A stretch of 64,000 nt of DNA, taken from assembly GCA_003990955.1 (NCBI GenBank), contig BIFV01000005.1:62001-126000 (forward strand), written 5' to 3'. This stretch comes from Sporomusaceae bacterium FL31. Its GTDB lineage: Bacteria; Bacillota; Negativicutes; DSM-1736; Dendrosporobacteraceae. Position 1 is the first letter of the stretch; every line of letters starts with the position of its first letter. Under the pieces are notes generated by a model, which was not told the DNA's origin, ran no database searches, and was given only the letters and a program-made list of their open reading frames with translations. Below, in pieces: positions 55,143 through 62,958 of the stretch. The translations under genes and the position numbers were made by a program.

Positions 55143-55178
55143 GGGATGTGACATTTATGGTTCATATCCCTTTTTATT
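55143..55178 (+). terminator. Terminator or attenuator after the binding-protein gene
   Basis: GGGATGTGA pairs with TCATATCCC (one G-U pair), then TTTTTATT. It lies nine bases after the stop and before the LD-carboxypeptidase gene, so it may set relative levels. Confidence 0.7.
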
Positions 55179-55207
55179 AAGGTCACTTTTACAAGGAGGG
55201 CTAGAAG

Positions 55208-56158
55208 ATGAGCATTATACCCCAAATCAAGCCTAAGCGCCTTTACCCGGGTGATACAATTGGCATTATTGCTCCTGCCAGCCCAGGGAATGTCGAGTTA
55301 GCTCAAGCAGGCATCAGCTGGCTAAAGGAACAAGGCTTCCGGGTTAAGCTTGGTGCCACAACTGAGCAGACTTATGGCTACCTGGCCGGCTCTGATCCAT
55401 TACGGGCTACTGATATTCACCAAATGTTTGCCGATCCAGATATTAACGGCATCATTTGCCTGAGAGGCGGCTATGGAACCATGCGCCTGCTTGAGCTGCT
55501 GGACTATGATCTGATACGGGCTAATCCCAAAGTATTTGTCGGCTACAGTGATATTACCGCCCTCCATACCAGCATTGGTCAACGAACTGGTCTTGTCACC
55601 TTCCATGGCCCCATGGTAGCCGCTGATTTGGGCAAAGGTCTGCCTGGATATACATTTGATTCTTTATTCCGGGCTATTACAGCCCCTGCTCCGCTCGGAA
55701 TGATCAGTAATCCGTCCGACTCTCCCCCGCCGCTGACCATTGTTCCCGGAACAGCCAGCGGATATCTGACAGGTGGAAATCTTAGCCTGCTTGCAGCAAC
55801 CTTGGGAACACCTTATGAAATTGATACTTGCAACAAACTCCTCTGTATTGAAGAAGTGGGTGAAGAACCTTACCGAATTGACCGCATGCTGACTCAGCTG
55901 CTGCTGGCAGGTAAACTCCAGGCTGCTGCCGGAATTATCATTGCAGTATGTGCAGACTGTGACAGCGAAGGTGAAAAGGAAGATTTCACCCTTGAAGAAG
56001 TACTTTGGGATCGATTGGGAGGATTAAAGCAGCCTGTTCTGGCCAATCTTTACTTTGGTCATACTCCTGACAAGGCTACTTTACCCTTTGGACTAACCGC
56101 CCTGCTGGAAACCAATCGTGGCGGATTATTCATCAACGAGTCAGCCACTCAAGATTAA
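55208..56158 (+). CDS. ldcA: LD-carboxypeptidase (muramoyltetrapeptide carboxypeptidase, S66 family)
   Basis: 316 aa, cytosolic. PGDTIGIIAPASP at the start, CLRGGYGTMRLLELLDYD (oxyanion region), the nucleophile serine in VGYSDITALH (about residue 115), FHGPM, CIEEVGEEPYRIDRMLTQL with the catalytic Glu, and YFGHTPDKATLPFG with the catalytic His all match the S66 family. It removes the terminal D-amino acid from murein tetrapeptides (LdcA) or cleaves microcin C-like compounds (MccF); the operon favours murein recycling. An AAGGAGGG site lies before the ATG. Confidence 0.92.
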   Translation: MSIIPQIKPKRLYPGDTIGIIAPASPGNVELAQAGISWLKEQGFRVKLGATTEQTYGYLAGSDPLRATDIHQMFADPDINGIICLRGGYGTMRLLELLDYDLIRANPKVFVGYSDITALHTSIGQRTGLVTFHGPMVAADLGKGLPGYTFDSLFRAITAPAPLGMISNPSDSPPPLTIVPGTASGYLTGGNLSLLAATLGTPYEIDTCNKLLCIEEVGEEPYRIDRMLTQLLLAGKLQAAAGIIIAVCADCDSEGEKEDFTLEEVLWDRLGGLKQPVLANLYFGHTPDKATLPFGLTALLETNRGGLFINESATQD

Positions 56159-56178
56159 CTAGATAAAGGGATGATACC

Positions 56179-57300
56179 ATGAACAAACAAGCTTTAAAAA
56201 CACAAGTCTGCGCTGCAGTAGACGCCATGGCTGGCGAGCTGGAAACCATCAGCCTTTCTTTGCATCATAACCCGGAGCTTGGTGAACAAGAGCACCATGC
56301 CCTTCAGTTATTAACTACAGCTGCCAGTCGTCAGGGATTTACTATTAGGCAAAATATTAGCGGTTATGAAACCGCCTTCATCGCTTCGAAGGGAAACACC
56401 GGACCTAAAATTGCTTTTTTAGCTGAATATGATGCTTTACCTGAACTTGGGCACGCCTGTGGTCATAATTTAATAGCCGCCATGAGCTTTGGGGCAGCAA
56501 CGGCGTTTTCTGCGGTAGCCGGCAGCCAGGCCGTTTCCTATTTGATTGGCTGCCCGGCGGAAGAGACAACCGGAGCAAAGGTCAAAATGGCTGCCGATGG
56601 TGTTTTTGACGACTTAACGGCAGCTCTGATTGTACACCCCGCCGATAACAACAACCTCGGCGGAACAGCCTATGCCACACATCCCCTGCAAGTTACTTTC
56701 CATGGACGCCCAGCCCATGTAGCCAGCAAAACCGATAAAGGCATTAATGCATTAGATGCACTGGTGATGTTTTATCAGGGCTTACACCCGCTCCGTCACA
56801 CGTTTACTCAGGAAACCATCCTGGCAGGCATTTTAACACAGTGCGGTACAGCTCCTAATATTGTACCTGCCCAAGCCCAAGGCAGGTTTACCATTCGGGC
56901 TTTATCAGCCTCTTATTTAGAGGAAACAGTGCTGCCCGCAGTACGGCAGCTGGCTCAAGGCGTAGCGCTTGCAACCGGCACCACCGTTGAAACCGTCCAT
57001 TATGAGCCACTCTTTAAAGAACTGATCAACGATCCAACCCTTATGGACTTATTCAAAGCCAATATGGAACAACTGGGCGAAAAAGTGACCGTCCTCAGCC
57101 CGGAAGATGCCGATGGTTCCACAGATGTTGGCAACGTCAGTCATGCCGCACCAACCATCCATCCCGATATCGCCATCGGTACAAATATTACAGCTCATAC
57201 ACCCGAATTTGCAGCAGCAGCAGGATCGGCTCATGCTCAAAAGCGCGTACTGGTGGGCGCAAAAGCCATGGCCATGACAGCAATCGATCTATTGGCTTAG
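56179..57300 (+). CDS. M20-family amidohydrolase (AbgB-like)
   Basis: 373 aa, cytosolic. HHNPELGEQEHHA, EYDALPELGHACGHNLIAAMSFG (metal ligands Asp, His, His) and PAEETTGAKVKMAADGVFDD (catalytic Glu pair) follow the M20D/AbgB type, as does HGRPAHVASKTDKGINALDA in the lid domain. Relatives cleave amide bonds of small peptides, p-aminobenzoyl-glutamate or N-acyl amino acids. As the last gene of the peptide unit it could release amino acids from imported dipeptides. The ATG is 20 bases after ldcA. Confidence 0.88.
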   Translation: MNKQALKTQVCAAVDAMAGELETISLSLHHNPELGEQEHHALQLLTTAASRQGFTIRQNISGYETAFIASKGNTGPKIAFLAEYDALPELGHACGHNLIAAMSFGAATAFSAVAGSQAVSYLIGCPAEETTGAKVKMAADGVFDDLTAALIVHPADNNNLGGTAYATHPLQVTFHGRPAHVASKTDKGINALDALVMFYQGLHPLRHTFTQETILAGILTQCGTAPNIVPAQAQGRFTIRALSASYLEETVLPAVRQLAQGVALATGTTVETVHYEPLFKELINDPTLMDLFKANMEQLGEKVTVLSPEDADGSTDVGNVSHAAPTIHPDIAIGTNITAHTPEFAAAAGSAHAQKRVLVGAKAMAMTAIDLLA

Positions 57301-57328
57301 AAAAACCTCAAACTTATTCTTTCATAGA

Positions 57329-57371
57329 AAAAAGATCAAGCATTGTTTATCAAACAATGCTTGATCTTTTT
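57329..57371. terminator. Bidirectional terminator ending the peptide and amino acid operons
   Basis: Perfect 20-base arms (57329-57348, 57352-57371) with a three-base loop and A5/T5 ends. It separates two convergent operons. Confidence 0.92.
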
Positions 57372-57383
57372 AAATTCACTTGA

Positions 57384-58256
57384 TTACTTCAGCTTACCGC
57401 CTTCAACGACGATTTCTTCAGGGTTAATATCGCTGCTATAAGCAGGTTTTAGCGTTGCATCATAAGCTTTATGAATAAAGTTTTCTTTACCCAAGGTATC
57501 TAACTCTGTGTTTATCCAATTCAGCAGCTCGGTATTGCCTTTTCTGACGGCTGGAGCAATTGTGTCCAGGCTGCCCAACGTAGGAATGCCTACTGAGTAG
57601 CCGTTGTTTTCTTTCGCCCAGGCAAACAACAAGGTATTATCATGGGCCAATGCTGCACCGCGTTTATCTTTCAAGGCTTCAAAGGCTTCAGTATTTTGGT
57701 CATATTTCAGCAATTCAATGTCAGGATGATTTTTGGTAAAGTAAGTTTCAGCAGTTGTCCCTTTATTGACAATCAGCTTCTTGCCTTTTAAATCATCAAC
57801 CGATTTAATTGGCTGGCCGCTAGGCGATACAACTCCAAGTGCTACCTTCATGTAAGGGTTGGCGAAATCAACTTTTTGTTTTCTTTCATCAGTAACAGTA
57901 AAGTTAGCTAAAATGATATCCACTTTATTGGCCTGCAGGAACTCTACCCGGCTTGCTGCTTCCACCAGGACAAATTCCACTTTGGACTCATCGCCCAACA
58001 GATCTTTGGCAAATCTCTTAGCAATAAACACATCAAAGCCTTGATTTTTACCATTAGCGTCTACAAAACCAAAGGGAGGCTTATCACTAAATACACCAAT
58101 CCGGATGGTACCCCGTTTCTTAATTTCTTCAATGCTGCTCTTATTGACTTGCGCTGAGTCTTGCTTGCCATCAGATTTCGTGGAGCCGCAGCCTGCCAAA
58201 GCTCCTACTAAGAATAAAGTACTTAATACCAGTGCCAAAATCTTTTTAATACTCAT
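57384..58256 (-). CDS. Polar amino acid ABC transporter binding lipoprotein
   Basis: 290 aa. The lipoprotein signal ends in LAGC. The body is solute-binding protein family 3: IRIGVFSDKPPFGFVDANGKNQGFDVFIAKRFAKDL, ANFTVTDERKQKVDFANPYM, DLKGKKLIVNKGTTAETYF. The pattern (DxxxxDI...ANFTxTxER) fits the glutamine/glutamate/aspartate group (GlnH, PEB1). It is the last gene of the permease-permease-ATPase-binding protein unit, so its amount may depend on read-through from upstream. Confidence 0.93.
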   Translation of the reverse strand: MSIKKILALVLSTLFLVGALAGCGSTKSDGKQDSAQVNKSSIEEIKKRGTIRIGVFSDKPPFGFVDANGKNQGFDVFIAKRFAKDLLGDESKVEFVLVEAASRVEFLQANKVDIILANFTVTDERKQKVDFANPYMKVALGVVSPSGQPIKSVDDLKGKKLIVNKGTTAETYFTKNHPDIELLKYDQNTEAFEALKDKRGAALAHDNTLLFAWAKENNGYSVGIPTLGSLDTIAPAVRKGNTELLNWINTELDTLGKENFIHKAYDATLKPAYSSDINPEEIVVEGGKLK

Positions 58257-58276
58257 ACAATTTCCCTCTTTTCATT

Positions 58277-59035
58277 TTAATATTGGAATTTATTTAAGAA
58301 TTGCTTAGCACGCTCAGTCTTTGGGTTTGCGAAAAACTCAGCTGGTTTTGCCATCTCACAGATTTTACCGGCATCGAGAAAGACAATGCGGTCAGCAACA
58401 GCCTGAGCAAATCCCATTTCATGGGTTACAATGACCATCGTCATCCCCTGTTTAGCCAGCTCCAGGATAACATCCAAGACTTCACGAACCATCTCAGGAT
58501 CAAGCGCAGCAGTCACTTCGTCAAACAGCATAATCTCAGGATTCATACACAAAGCCCGCACAATGGCAATGCGTTGTTTCTGCCCCCCGGAAAGCTGTCT
58601 TGGAAAAGCGTCCTTCCGCTCCAACAAACCAACTCGCTCTAATAATTGTTCGGCTTGTTCTAGAGCTTGCTTACGGGACTTATTTTGAACTTTTGTTGGG
58701 CCTAATAATATATTTTCAATGACCGACATGTGCGGAAACAAGTCATAGTTTTGAAAAACCATCCCAATTTTCTGACGGATTTGCTGCCAGTCAACCGCTT
58801 GACCAACCAGACTCTGACCGGCAAATTGAATGTCACCCCCTTGAATGGCTTCAAGTCCGTTTAAACACCTCAATAACGTGCTTTTCCCACAGCCAGACGG
58901 ACCGAGAATGACAACAACCTCTCCCTTGTGGATAGTCAGATCAATGCCATCTAAGACATTTACCCCACCATAATTTTTCTGAATTCCCTGTATCTCAAGT
59001 AATATTTCTTTTGCTGCCTGATGAATATCAATCAC
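58277..59035 (-). CDS. Polar amino acid ABC transporter ATPase (GlnQ-like)
   Basis: 252 aa. Walker A GPSGCGKST, signature LSGGQKQR, Walker B IMLFDEVTAALD and H-loop VTHEM are intact. In Walker B, EVTAALDPEMV replaces the common EPTSALD, with the catalytic Glu kept. A GTG start at 59035 lies only four bases after the upstream permease stop, and AGGA is almost adjacent to it, so the start is uncertain; ATT a codon later is the only other early option. Confidence 0.92.
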   Translation of the reverse strand: MIDIHQAAKEILLEIQGIQKNYGGVNVLDGIDLTIHKGEVVVILGPSGCGKSTLLRCLNGLEAIQGGDIQFAGQSLVGQAVDWQQIRQKIGMVFQNYDLFPHMSVIENILLGPTKVQNKSRKQALEQAEQLLERVGLLERKDAFPRQLSGGQKQRIAIVRALCMNPEIMLFDEVTAALDPEMVREVLDVILELAKQGMTMVIVTHEMGFAQAVADRIVFLDAGKICEMAKPAEFFANPKTERAKQFLNKFQY

Positions 59036-59038
59036 TTC

Positions 59039-59716
59039 CTAGCTCGCCCATTTCATTTCAAGTTTTTTCGCTAACTTTGATAATGGATAACAAATCATAA
59101 AGTACAAGATAAAAATAAATCCGTAAATCCAGAAAGAAGCTGTCGGCTCTTTTAAAATTGAACGTTCAATAATTTGCTGCCCTACTTTAACAACGTCGAT
59201 AACCCCAATCATGACCACGAGAGAGGTAGTCTTTACCATCCGCGTTGACAAATTAATGGCGCCAGGCACCATTCGCCGTACCGCCTGAGGAATCAGGATA
59301 TAGCGATAGAGTCCCCAGAAACTTAACCCTAGAGCCTTACCCGATTCTGCCTGATGCTTTGGCAATGACTCCAGTGCCCCACGAGCAATATCCCCCATTT
59401 CGGCAGCTCCCCAAAGACTAAATACTAATACGGCTACGACTTCCCCGTCAAGATGGATATCCAAAATTCGCGTGAAGCCAAAATAGACGATAAATAACCA
59501 GACAAGGATGGGAATAATCCGAAAAAGCTCAAGATAGAAGCGGCAAATCAGACGGATTAAGCGTGATTTAACAGTCATTACCAGACCAAAGAGTATACCT
59601 AGAACCGATCCGAATGCTATGGAGAGTAATGCAATCTGCGCTGTAATCAGCAAACCACCCAGTAGACGCTGCAGATTAATGCCCTCAGTCAGTACATTAA
59701 TTCCCGAACTCAGCAT
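59039..59716 (-). CDS. Polar amino acid ABC transporter permease
   Basis: 225 aa, HisM/GlnP family, four or five membrane helices. The conserved loop GAAEMGDIARGALESLPKHQAESGKALGLSFWGLYRYILIPQAVRRMVP is a complete EAA motif. It overlaps the preceding permease gene by 20 bases and has an AAGGAGAG site. Together the two permeases form a heterodimeric channel. Confidence 0.93.
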   Translation of the reverse strand: MLSSGINVLTEGINLQRLLGGLLITAQIALLSIAFGSVLGILFGLVMTVKSRLIRLICRFYLELFRIIPILVWLFIVYFGFTRILDIHLDGEVVAVLVFSLWGAAEMGDIARGALESLPKHQAESGKALGLSFWGLYRYILIPQAVRRMVPGAINLSTRMVKTTSLVVMIGVIDVVKVGQQIIERSILKEPTASFWIYGFIFILYFMICYPLSKLAKKLEMKWAS

Positions 59717-60362
59717 AGCGCACTCTCCTTTCCAGCCAGGTCAATCCTAAAGATAATGGCAATATCATAACCAGATAGGTTAAAACCAGCATCAGCAAGG
59801 CTTCAAGGGTTTGATAGTACATGCCGATAAGGTCTTGCGTGGTATGCATCAGCTCCGGAATGGCAATTGCACCAACAATGGATGTCTCTTTTAATAAAAA
59901 TATACAATTTGCTCCGATCGAAGGCAGAGTAACGGCAAAAGCCTGAGGCAGAATGACATAGCGCACCAATTGGCTATTTGATAATCCGATACTTAAACCG
60001 GATTCAAGCTGTGATTTACTGACCGACTCGATTCCGGCCCGAAAAGCTTCGGCCATATAACTGCCCCCCAGAAAAGCCAGCCCCAGTATGGCACAAGTAT
60101 TCTCAGTCATGGTAATACCAAGCTTGGTAAGGCCATAGTACAGAAAAAACAACTGAATAAGTAATGGCGTATTCCGGGACACTTCGATATAAAAACGCAC
60201 CAGCCGTTCCAGTCCCTTGGTCTTATAATATAAGATCACACTGCACACCAGGCCGATAATGATTGACGCGCCAATACCCCAGAAGGCTAGTTTCAGTGTT
60301 AACCAGGCCGCTTTTTGATATAAAGGTAAGCTTCTTATGACAAATTCCCAATTAATCTCCAT
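59697..60362 (-). CDS. Polar amino acid ABC transporter permease
   Basis: 221 aa, HisQ/GlnP family. The EAA loop reads GGSYMAEAFRAGIESVSKSQLESGLSIGLSNSQLVRYVILPQAFAVTLP. An N-terminal RNTPLLIQLFFLYYGL segment is typical. AAGGTGG precedes the ATG. First gene of the four-gene operon; a promoter and a terminator-like hairpin lie in its ~150-base leader. Confidence 0.93.
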   Translation of the reverse strand: MEINWEFVIRSLPLYQKAAWLTLKLAFWGIGASIIIGLVCSVILYYKTKGLERLVRFYIEVSRNTPLLIQLFFLYYGLTKLGITMTENTCAILGLAFLGGSYMAEAFRAGIESVSKSQLESGLSIGLSNSQLVRYVILPQAFAVTLPSIGANCIFLLKETSIVGAIAIPELMHTTQDLIGMYYQTLEALLMLVLTYLVMILPLSLGLTWLERRVRYAEFGN

Positions 60363-60428
60363 GTGTTGACCACCTTATTTCACATCGCTAATAAATGACT
60401 AAAATCCGCTTCAAGAAAATAAAAAGAC

Positions 60429-60453
60429 CCAATTTCTGTTTAAAGAAATTTGG
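60429..60453 (-). terminator. Terminator-like hairpin in the amino acid transporter leader
   Basis: CCAATTTCT pairs with AGAAATTTGG (one bulge); on the minus strand TCTTTTTATTTT follows. It lies downstream of a promoter and upstream of the first gene, so it could act as an attenuator. Confidence 0.55.
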
Positions 60454-60494
60454 CCTTCAGTTATTCTGATCAGCACAATTATGTATTTGCTATA

Positions 60495-60523
60495 AGGATA
60501 CATCATGATTTTATCCGTGTCAA
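60495..60523 (-). promoter_or_regulatory. Promoter of the amino acid transporter operon
   Basis: TTGACA (60518-60523) and TATCCT (60495-60500), 17-base spacer, minus strand. Confidence 0.55.
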
Positions 60524-60583
60524 GGAGATCTTTTTAAGAATACTGATAAAATTCCTATCGCTAAATTCGTGATGGCAGAATAC

Positions 60584-60626
60584 AACCCGCTGAATAAGCA
60601 GGTGCAATCGCACTGTTCAGCGGGTT
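60584..60626 (-). terminator. Hairpin after the gamma-glutamylcyclotransferase-like gene
   Basis: AACCCGCTGAA (60584-60594) pairs with 60616-60626; a small inner stem (GGTGCAATCGCACT) adds structure. The T run is poor, so its strength is uncertain. Confidence 0.55.
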
Positions 60627-60663
60627 TATCGATAAGCTATTGAGTTAAAAATTCCAGAATCAA

Positions 60664-61212
60664 TCAGGCACAGCCACTGCAATCGCCGCTAATGATAAGC
60701 TTACTGCCGCTTGGCCGTTTGGGTACAGGATAAGCAGCCGGTTTGGTATCCAGACCTTTTAAAAAGTGAATATAGTGGTCAGGTAATCCCTGCTCGACAG
60801 CACCCTCAATAAGGATGGCCATATACTCGGCACTAGGAATTCCAGCACGACCCCATCGGGCTTTAAGGTAAACATTGGCTGGAACCAGTGCCGGCCCCTC
60901 GAACAATACTTCGACCGGATAGCCAAAATAAGCTCCTGTTCCATCCATTCTCACATCTTCAAAGCTGTCCAGCTCTTCCCATTCATAGGCATTCAGCTCA
61001 TACAGCACGCCCCAAACTTCTGCGCCTGGCTCAGGAACAATAGTTTCCATCGCACCATCCCACACCACAGTATGTTCATAAAATCTCAGTTTGTAATCAC
61101 TAAGCCTAGCGATGCCAACCACTTTGGCTTTATGACATTTACGCCGCATTTCCGCTAGATTCATATTTAACCCATAGGCAAAATAGTACCAAGATTTCAT
61201 CGTTGCACTCAT
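60664..61212 (-). CDS. Gamma-glutamylcyclotransferase (AIG2/GGCT)-like protein
   Basis: 182 aa. YFAYGLNMNLAEMRRKC is the substrate loop of the family (YGSN-type), and the Glu in DSFEDVRMDG is the likely catalytic residue. VWGVLYELNAYEWEELDSFE fits the central strands. The last 25 residues include the Cys pair CSGC, not usual for the family. It may cyclise gamma-glutamyl amino acids to oxoproline. The start is unsure: ATG at 61212 has GGGG 10-11 bases away, and another ATG follows 12 bases later. Confidence 0.8.
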   Translation of the reverse strand: MSATMKSWYYFAYGLNMNLAEMRRKCHKAKVVGIARLSDYKLRFYEHTVVWDGAMETIVPEPGAEVWGVLYELNAYEWEELDSFEDVRMDGTGAYFGYPVEVLFEGPALVPANVYLKARWGRAGIPSAEYMAILIEGAVEQGLPDHYIHFLKGLDTKPAAYPVPKRPSGSKLIISGDCSGCA

Positions 61213-61534
61213 ACACTCGAACCCCTTTCGCCTTATCTGTTTTTTCAGCGATTCCCATTAAACCATTTCATAACAGGATCTTTTTTGTAAGCCAACTATT
61301 TTGTGGCATCAGACAAACCGGACATCCTCTCAACAATAGTGACAATGCCAGCCATAACTTGATTAAATAAAAAACTCCGCAACCATCCTGGTTGCGGAGC
61401 TGCATTGCTCTTCTTATGACTTCATTATATACGAACTGCCACCTATGCGCAATAAAAGTTTATTGCAGCGTCTAATGACGTTCCCTGCTAGCGGTCACCG
61501 CAGACACCGCTAGTGCTTACGGCCTTCATACCAT
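61213..61534. other. Gene-free region
   Basis: 322 bases with one terminator (61375-61399). The remaining sequence shows no ORF or repeat that I can support. Confidence 0.6.
61375..61399 (-). terminator. Intrinsic terminator of the UlaG-like gene
   Basis: Perfect 10-base arms CTCCGCAACC/GGTTGCGGAG, five-base loop, followed on the minus strand by TTTTTTATTT. Confidence 0.85.
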
Positions 61535-62296
61535 TTAATATGACACATGGAAAAACCACTCTCCGTCATCAGGAACGAGAACCCTTTCCTGCATCCCCTG
61601 CTTTTGTAAATAGGTTTTAAGCTCATCCCGCAGAAGCAGGCAATGATTGAATGCCTCCATATGAACAACTGCGATTTGGGCCAAAGGTGCATGGATAGCG
61701 ACTTGATCGATATCATACTTTCCCATGGTAATGGGCTGACCTTCATTGAAACGTGCTTCGCCCCCAAATAGAATGATATAGTCAGGATTGTAGGCTGTTA
61801 TTGCCTGTGCCACCGGCTGACACCAGATGGTATCTCCGGCAATGTATAGACAAGGCTCATCATCGGCTTGCAGGCTATAGCCTGATACAGGTCCCATTTT
61901 TTGTCCGATTTCTCCTGTTCCATGCTGTCCGCCAGTACGAAAAAACTGTATTCCTTGCCACAAGTACCTGTCGGTGATGGAGGTAACTCCTGTAAATCCT
62001 AGCTCCTGCAATTTTGCCTGATCCTCTGGTTGGCAGAATACAGGAACATGTTTAGGCAGAATAGCAGCTGCCTGATCATCAAAATGATCACGGTGGGTAT
62101 GGGTGAGCAGCACGGCATCAATGGCAGTAAAATTAACGGAATCATGAGGAAGATTTACCAAAGGATTTAACCGTTCATTAGCCGAATTAACCACAGGAGG
62201 CATTGTCCCTGCTCCACTGAGCATGGGATCAACAAGAATGGTTTTGCCGTGATAAATCACCAGTAATGTAGCGTGTCGAATTAATCTGATCTTCAT
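61535..62296 (-). CDS. UlaG-like metallo-beta-lactamase-fold hydrolase
   Basis: 253 aa, cytosolic. The metal motif HTHRDH (H66, H68, D70, H71) is complete, and further ligands are in GGQHGTGEIG and IAGDTIW (Asp). IRHATLLVIYHGKTILVDPMLS at the N-terminus is the pattern of the UlaG/YtkL group of uncharacterised MBL proteins; UlaG itself is an ascorbate-6-P lactonase, but other substrates are common. GGAGGG precedes the ATG. It is divergent from an Lrp/AsnC gene that may regulate it. Confidence 0.88.
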   Translation of the reverse strand: MKIRLIRHATLLVIYHGKTILVDPMLSGAGTMPPVVNSANERLNPLVNLPHDSVNFTAIDAVLLTHTHRDHFDDQAAAILPKHVPVFCQPEDQAKLQELGFTGVTSITDRYLWQGIQFFRTGGQHGTGEIGQKMGPVSGYSLQADDEPCLYIAGDTIWCQPVAQAITAYNPDYIILFGGEARFNEGQPITMGKYDIDQVAIHAPLAQIAVVHMEAFNHCLLLRDELKTYLQKQGMQERVLVPDDGEWFFHVSY

Positions 62297-62445
62297 TGAT
62301 TTCCCTCCAATTCAGCAGTTGCTGGCCACCCTGACCAGCAATCCTGTATGATAGGTTCATTATAATTGGTTTCTTTAACAACATCCACAGCTTGAAGCAA
62401 GACTTTGCCATGAATGACTTGAAGCATGAAGGGATTTGATATCAG

Positions 62446-62871
62446 TTGCTTGATCCAATCGACTATAACATCATCGCTTGTCTACAACAGAACTCTCGTA
62501 TGCAGTGGAAAGAGATCGGGGAAATCGTCCACCTTACTGGCCAGGCTGTGGCTGACCGTGTTCACCGCCTTGAAGATGCTGGAATTATTCGGGGCTACAC
62601 AATTACGGTGCAGCTGCCTAACCCCACTTCAACGGTGACTGCATTTATTACAGTGTTTATGAAGACCAACAGCAGTCATACAGCCTTACAACAGTTACTG
62701 GACGATCATAAGCCGATAATTCAGGAAGCTCACCGAATTAGCGGTGATGGCTGTTATTGGCTTAAAGTAACAGTACCGTCAACCGATATGCTGAATACAT
62801 TCCTTAATGAACTGCTGAAATTTGCTAATTATAAACTAAGTACGTCAATTGCGCAATTAACGCAAAAATAA
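62446..62871 (+). CDS. Lrp/AsnC-family transcriptional regulator
   Basis: 141 aa. Residues 1-60 are the AsnC-type helix-turn-helix (DPIDYNIIACLQQNSRMQWKEIGEIVHLTGQAVADRVHRLEDAGII). The C-terminal RAM domain ends with VTVPSTDMLNTFLNELLKFANYKLSTSIA. The TTG start matches the family N-terminus (LDPID); AAGGGA lies 14 bases ahead, rather far. It is divergent from the UlaG-like gene, so local control is plausible, with an amino acid as effector in most relatives. Confidence 0.9.
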   Translation: MLDPIDYNIIACLQQNSRMQWKEIGEIVHLTGQAVADRVHRLEDAGIIRGYTITVQLPNPTSTVTAFITVFMKTNSSHTALQQLLDDHKPIIQEAHRISGDGCYWLKVTVPSTDMLNTFLNELLKFANYKLSTSIAQLTQK

Positions 62872-62872
62872 A

Positions 62873-62901
62873 CAACCAGTAACCGCCATGGTTACTGGTT
62901 G
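62873..62901 (+). terminator. Terminator after the Lrp/AsnC gene
   Basis: CAACCAGTAACC and its complement (12-base arms, five-base loop) followed by TTTTATC; it starts two bases after the stop. Confidence 0.85.
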
Positions 62902-62958
62902 TTTTATCAAGAATATCCAGCGATGATTCACACTGTCCTTTCATCATGGTGTATTCTT

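Larger units (their letters stand above)
60363..60663. other. Gene-free region before the amino acid transporter operon
   Basis: 301 bases. It holds a minus-strand promoter, a terminator-like hairpin between that promoter and the first permease gene, and a hairpin behind the gamma-glutamylcyclotransferase-like gene. No ORF with a ribosome binding site was convincing. Confidence 0.7.

Noticed and set aside
60363..60663. T-box leader for the amino acid transporter
   Set aside because: I could not find the conserved T-box sequence or specifier-loop pattern between promoter and hairpin.
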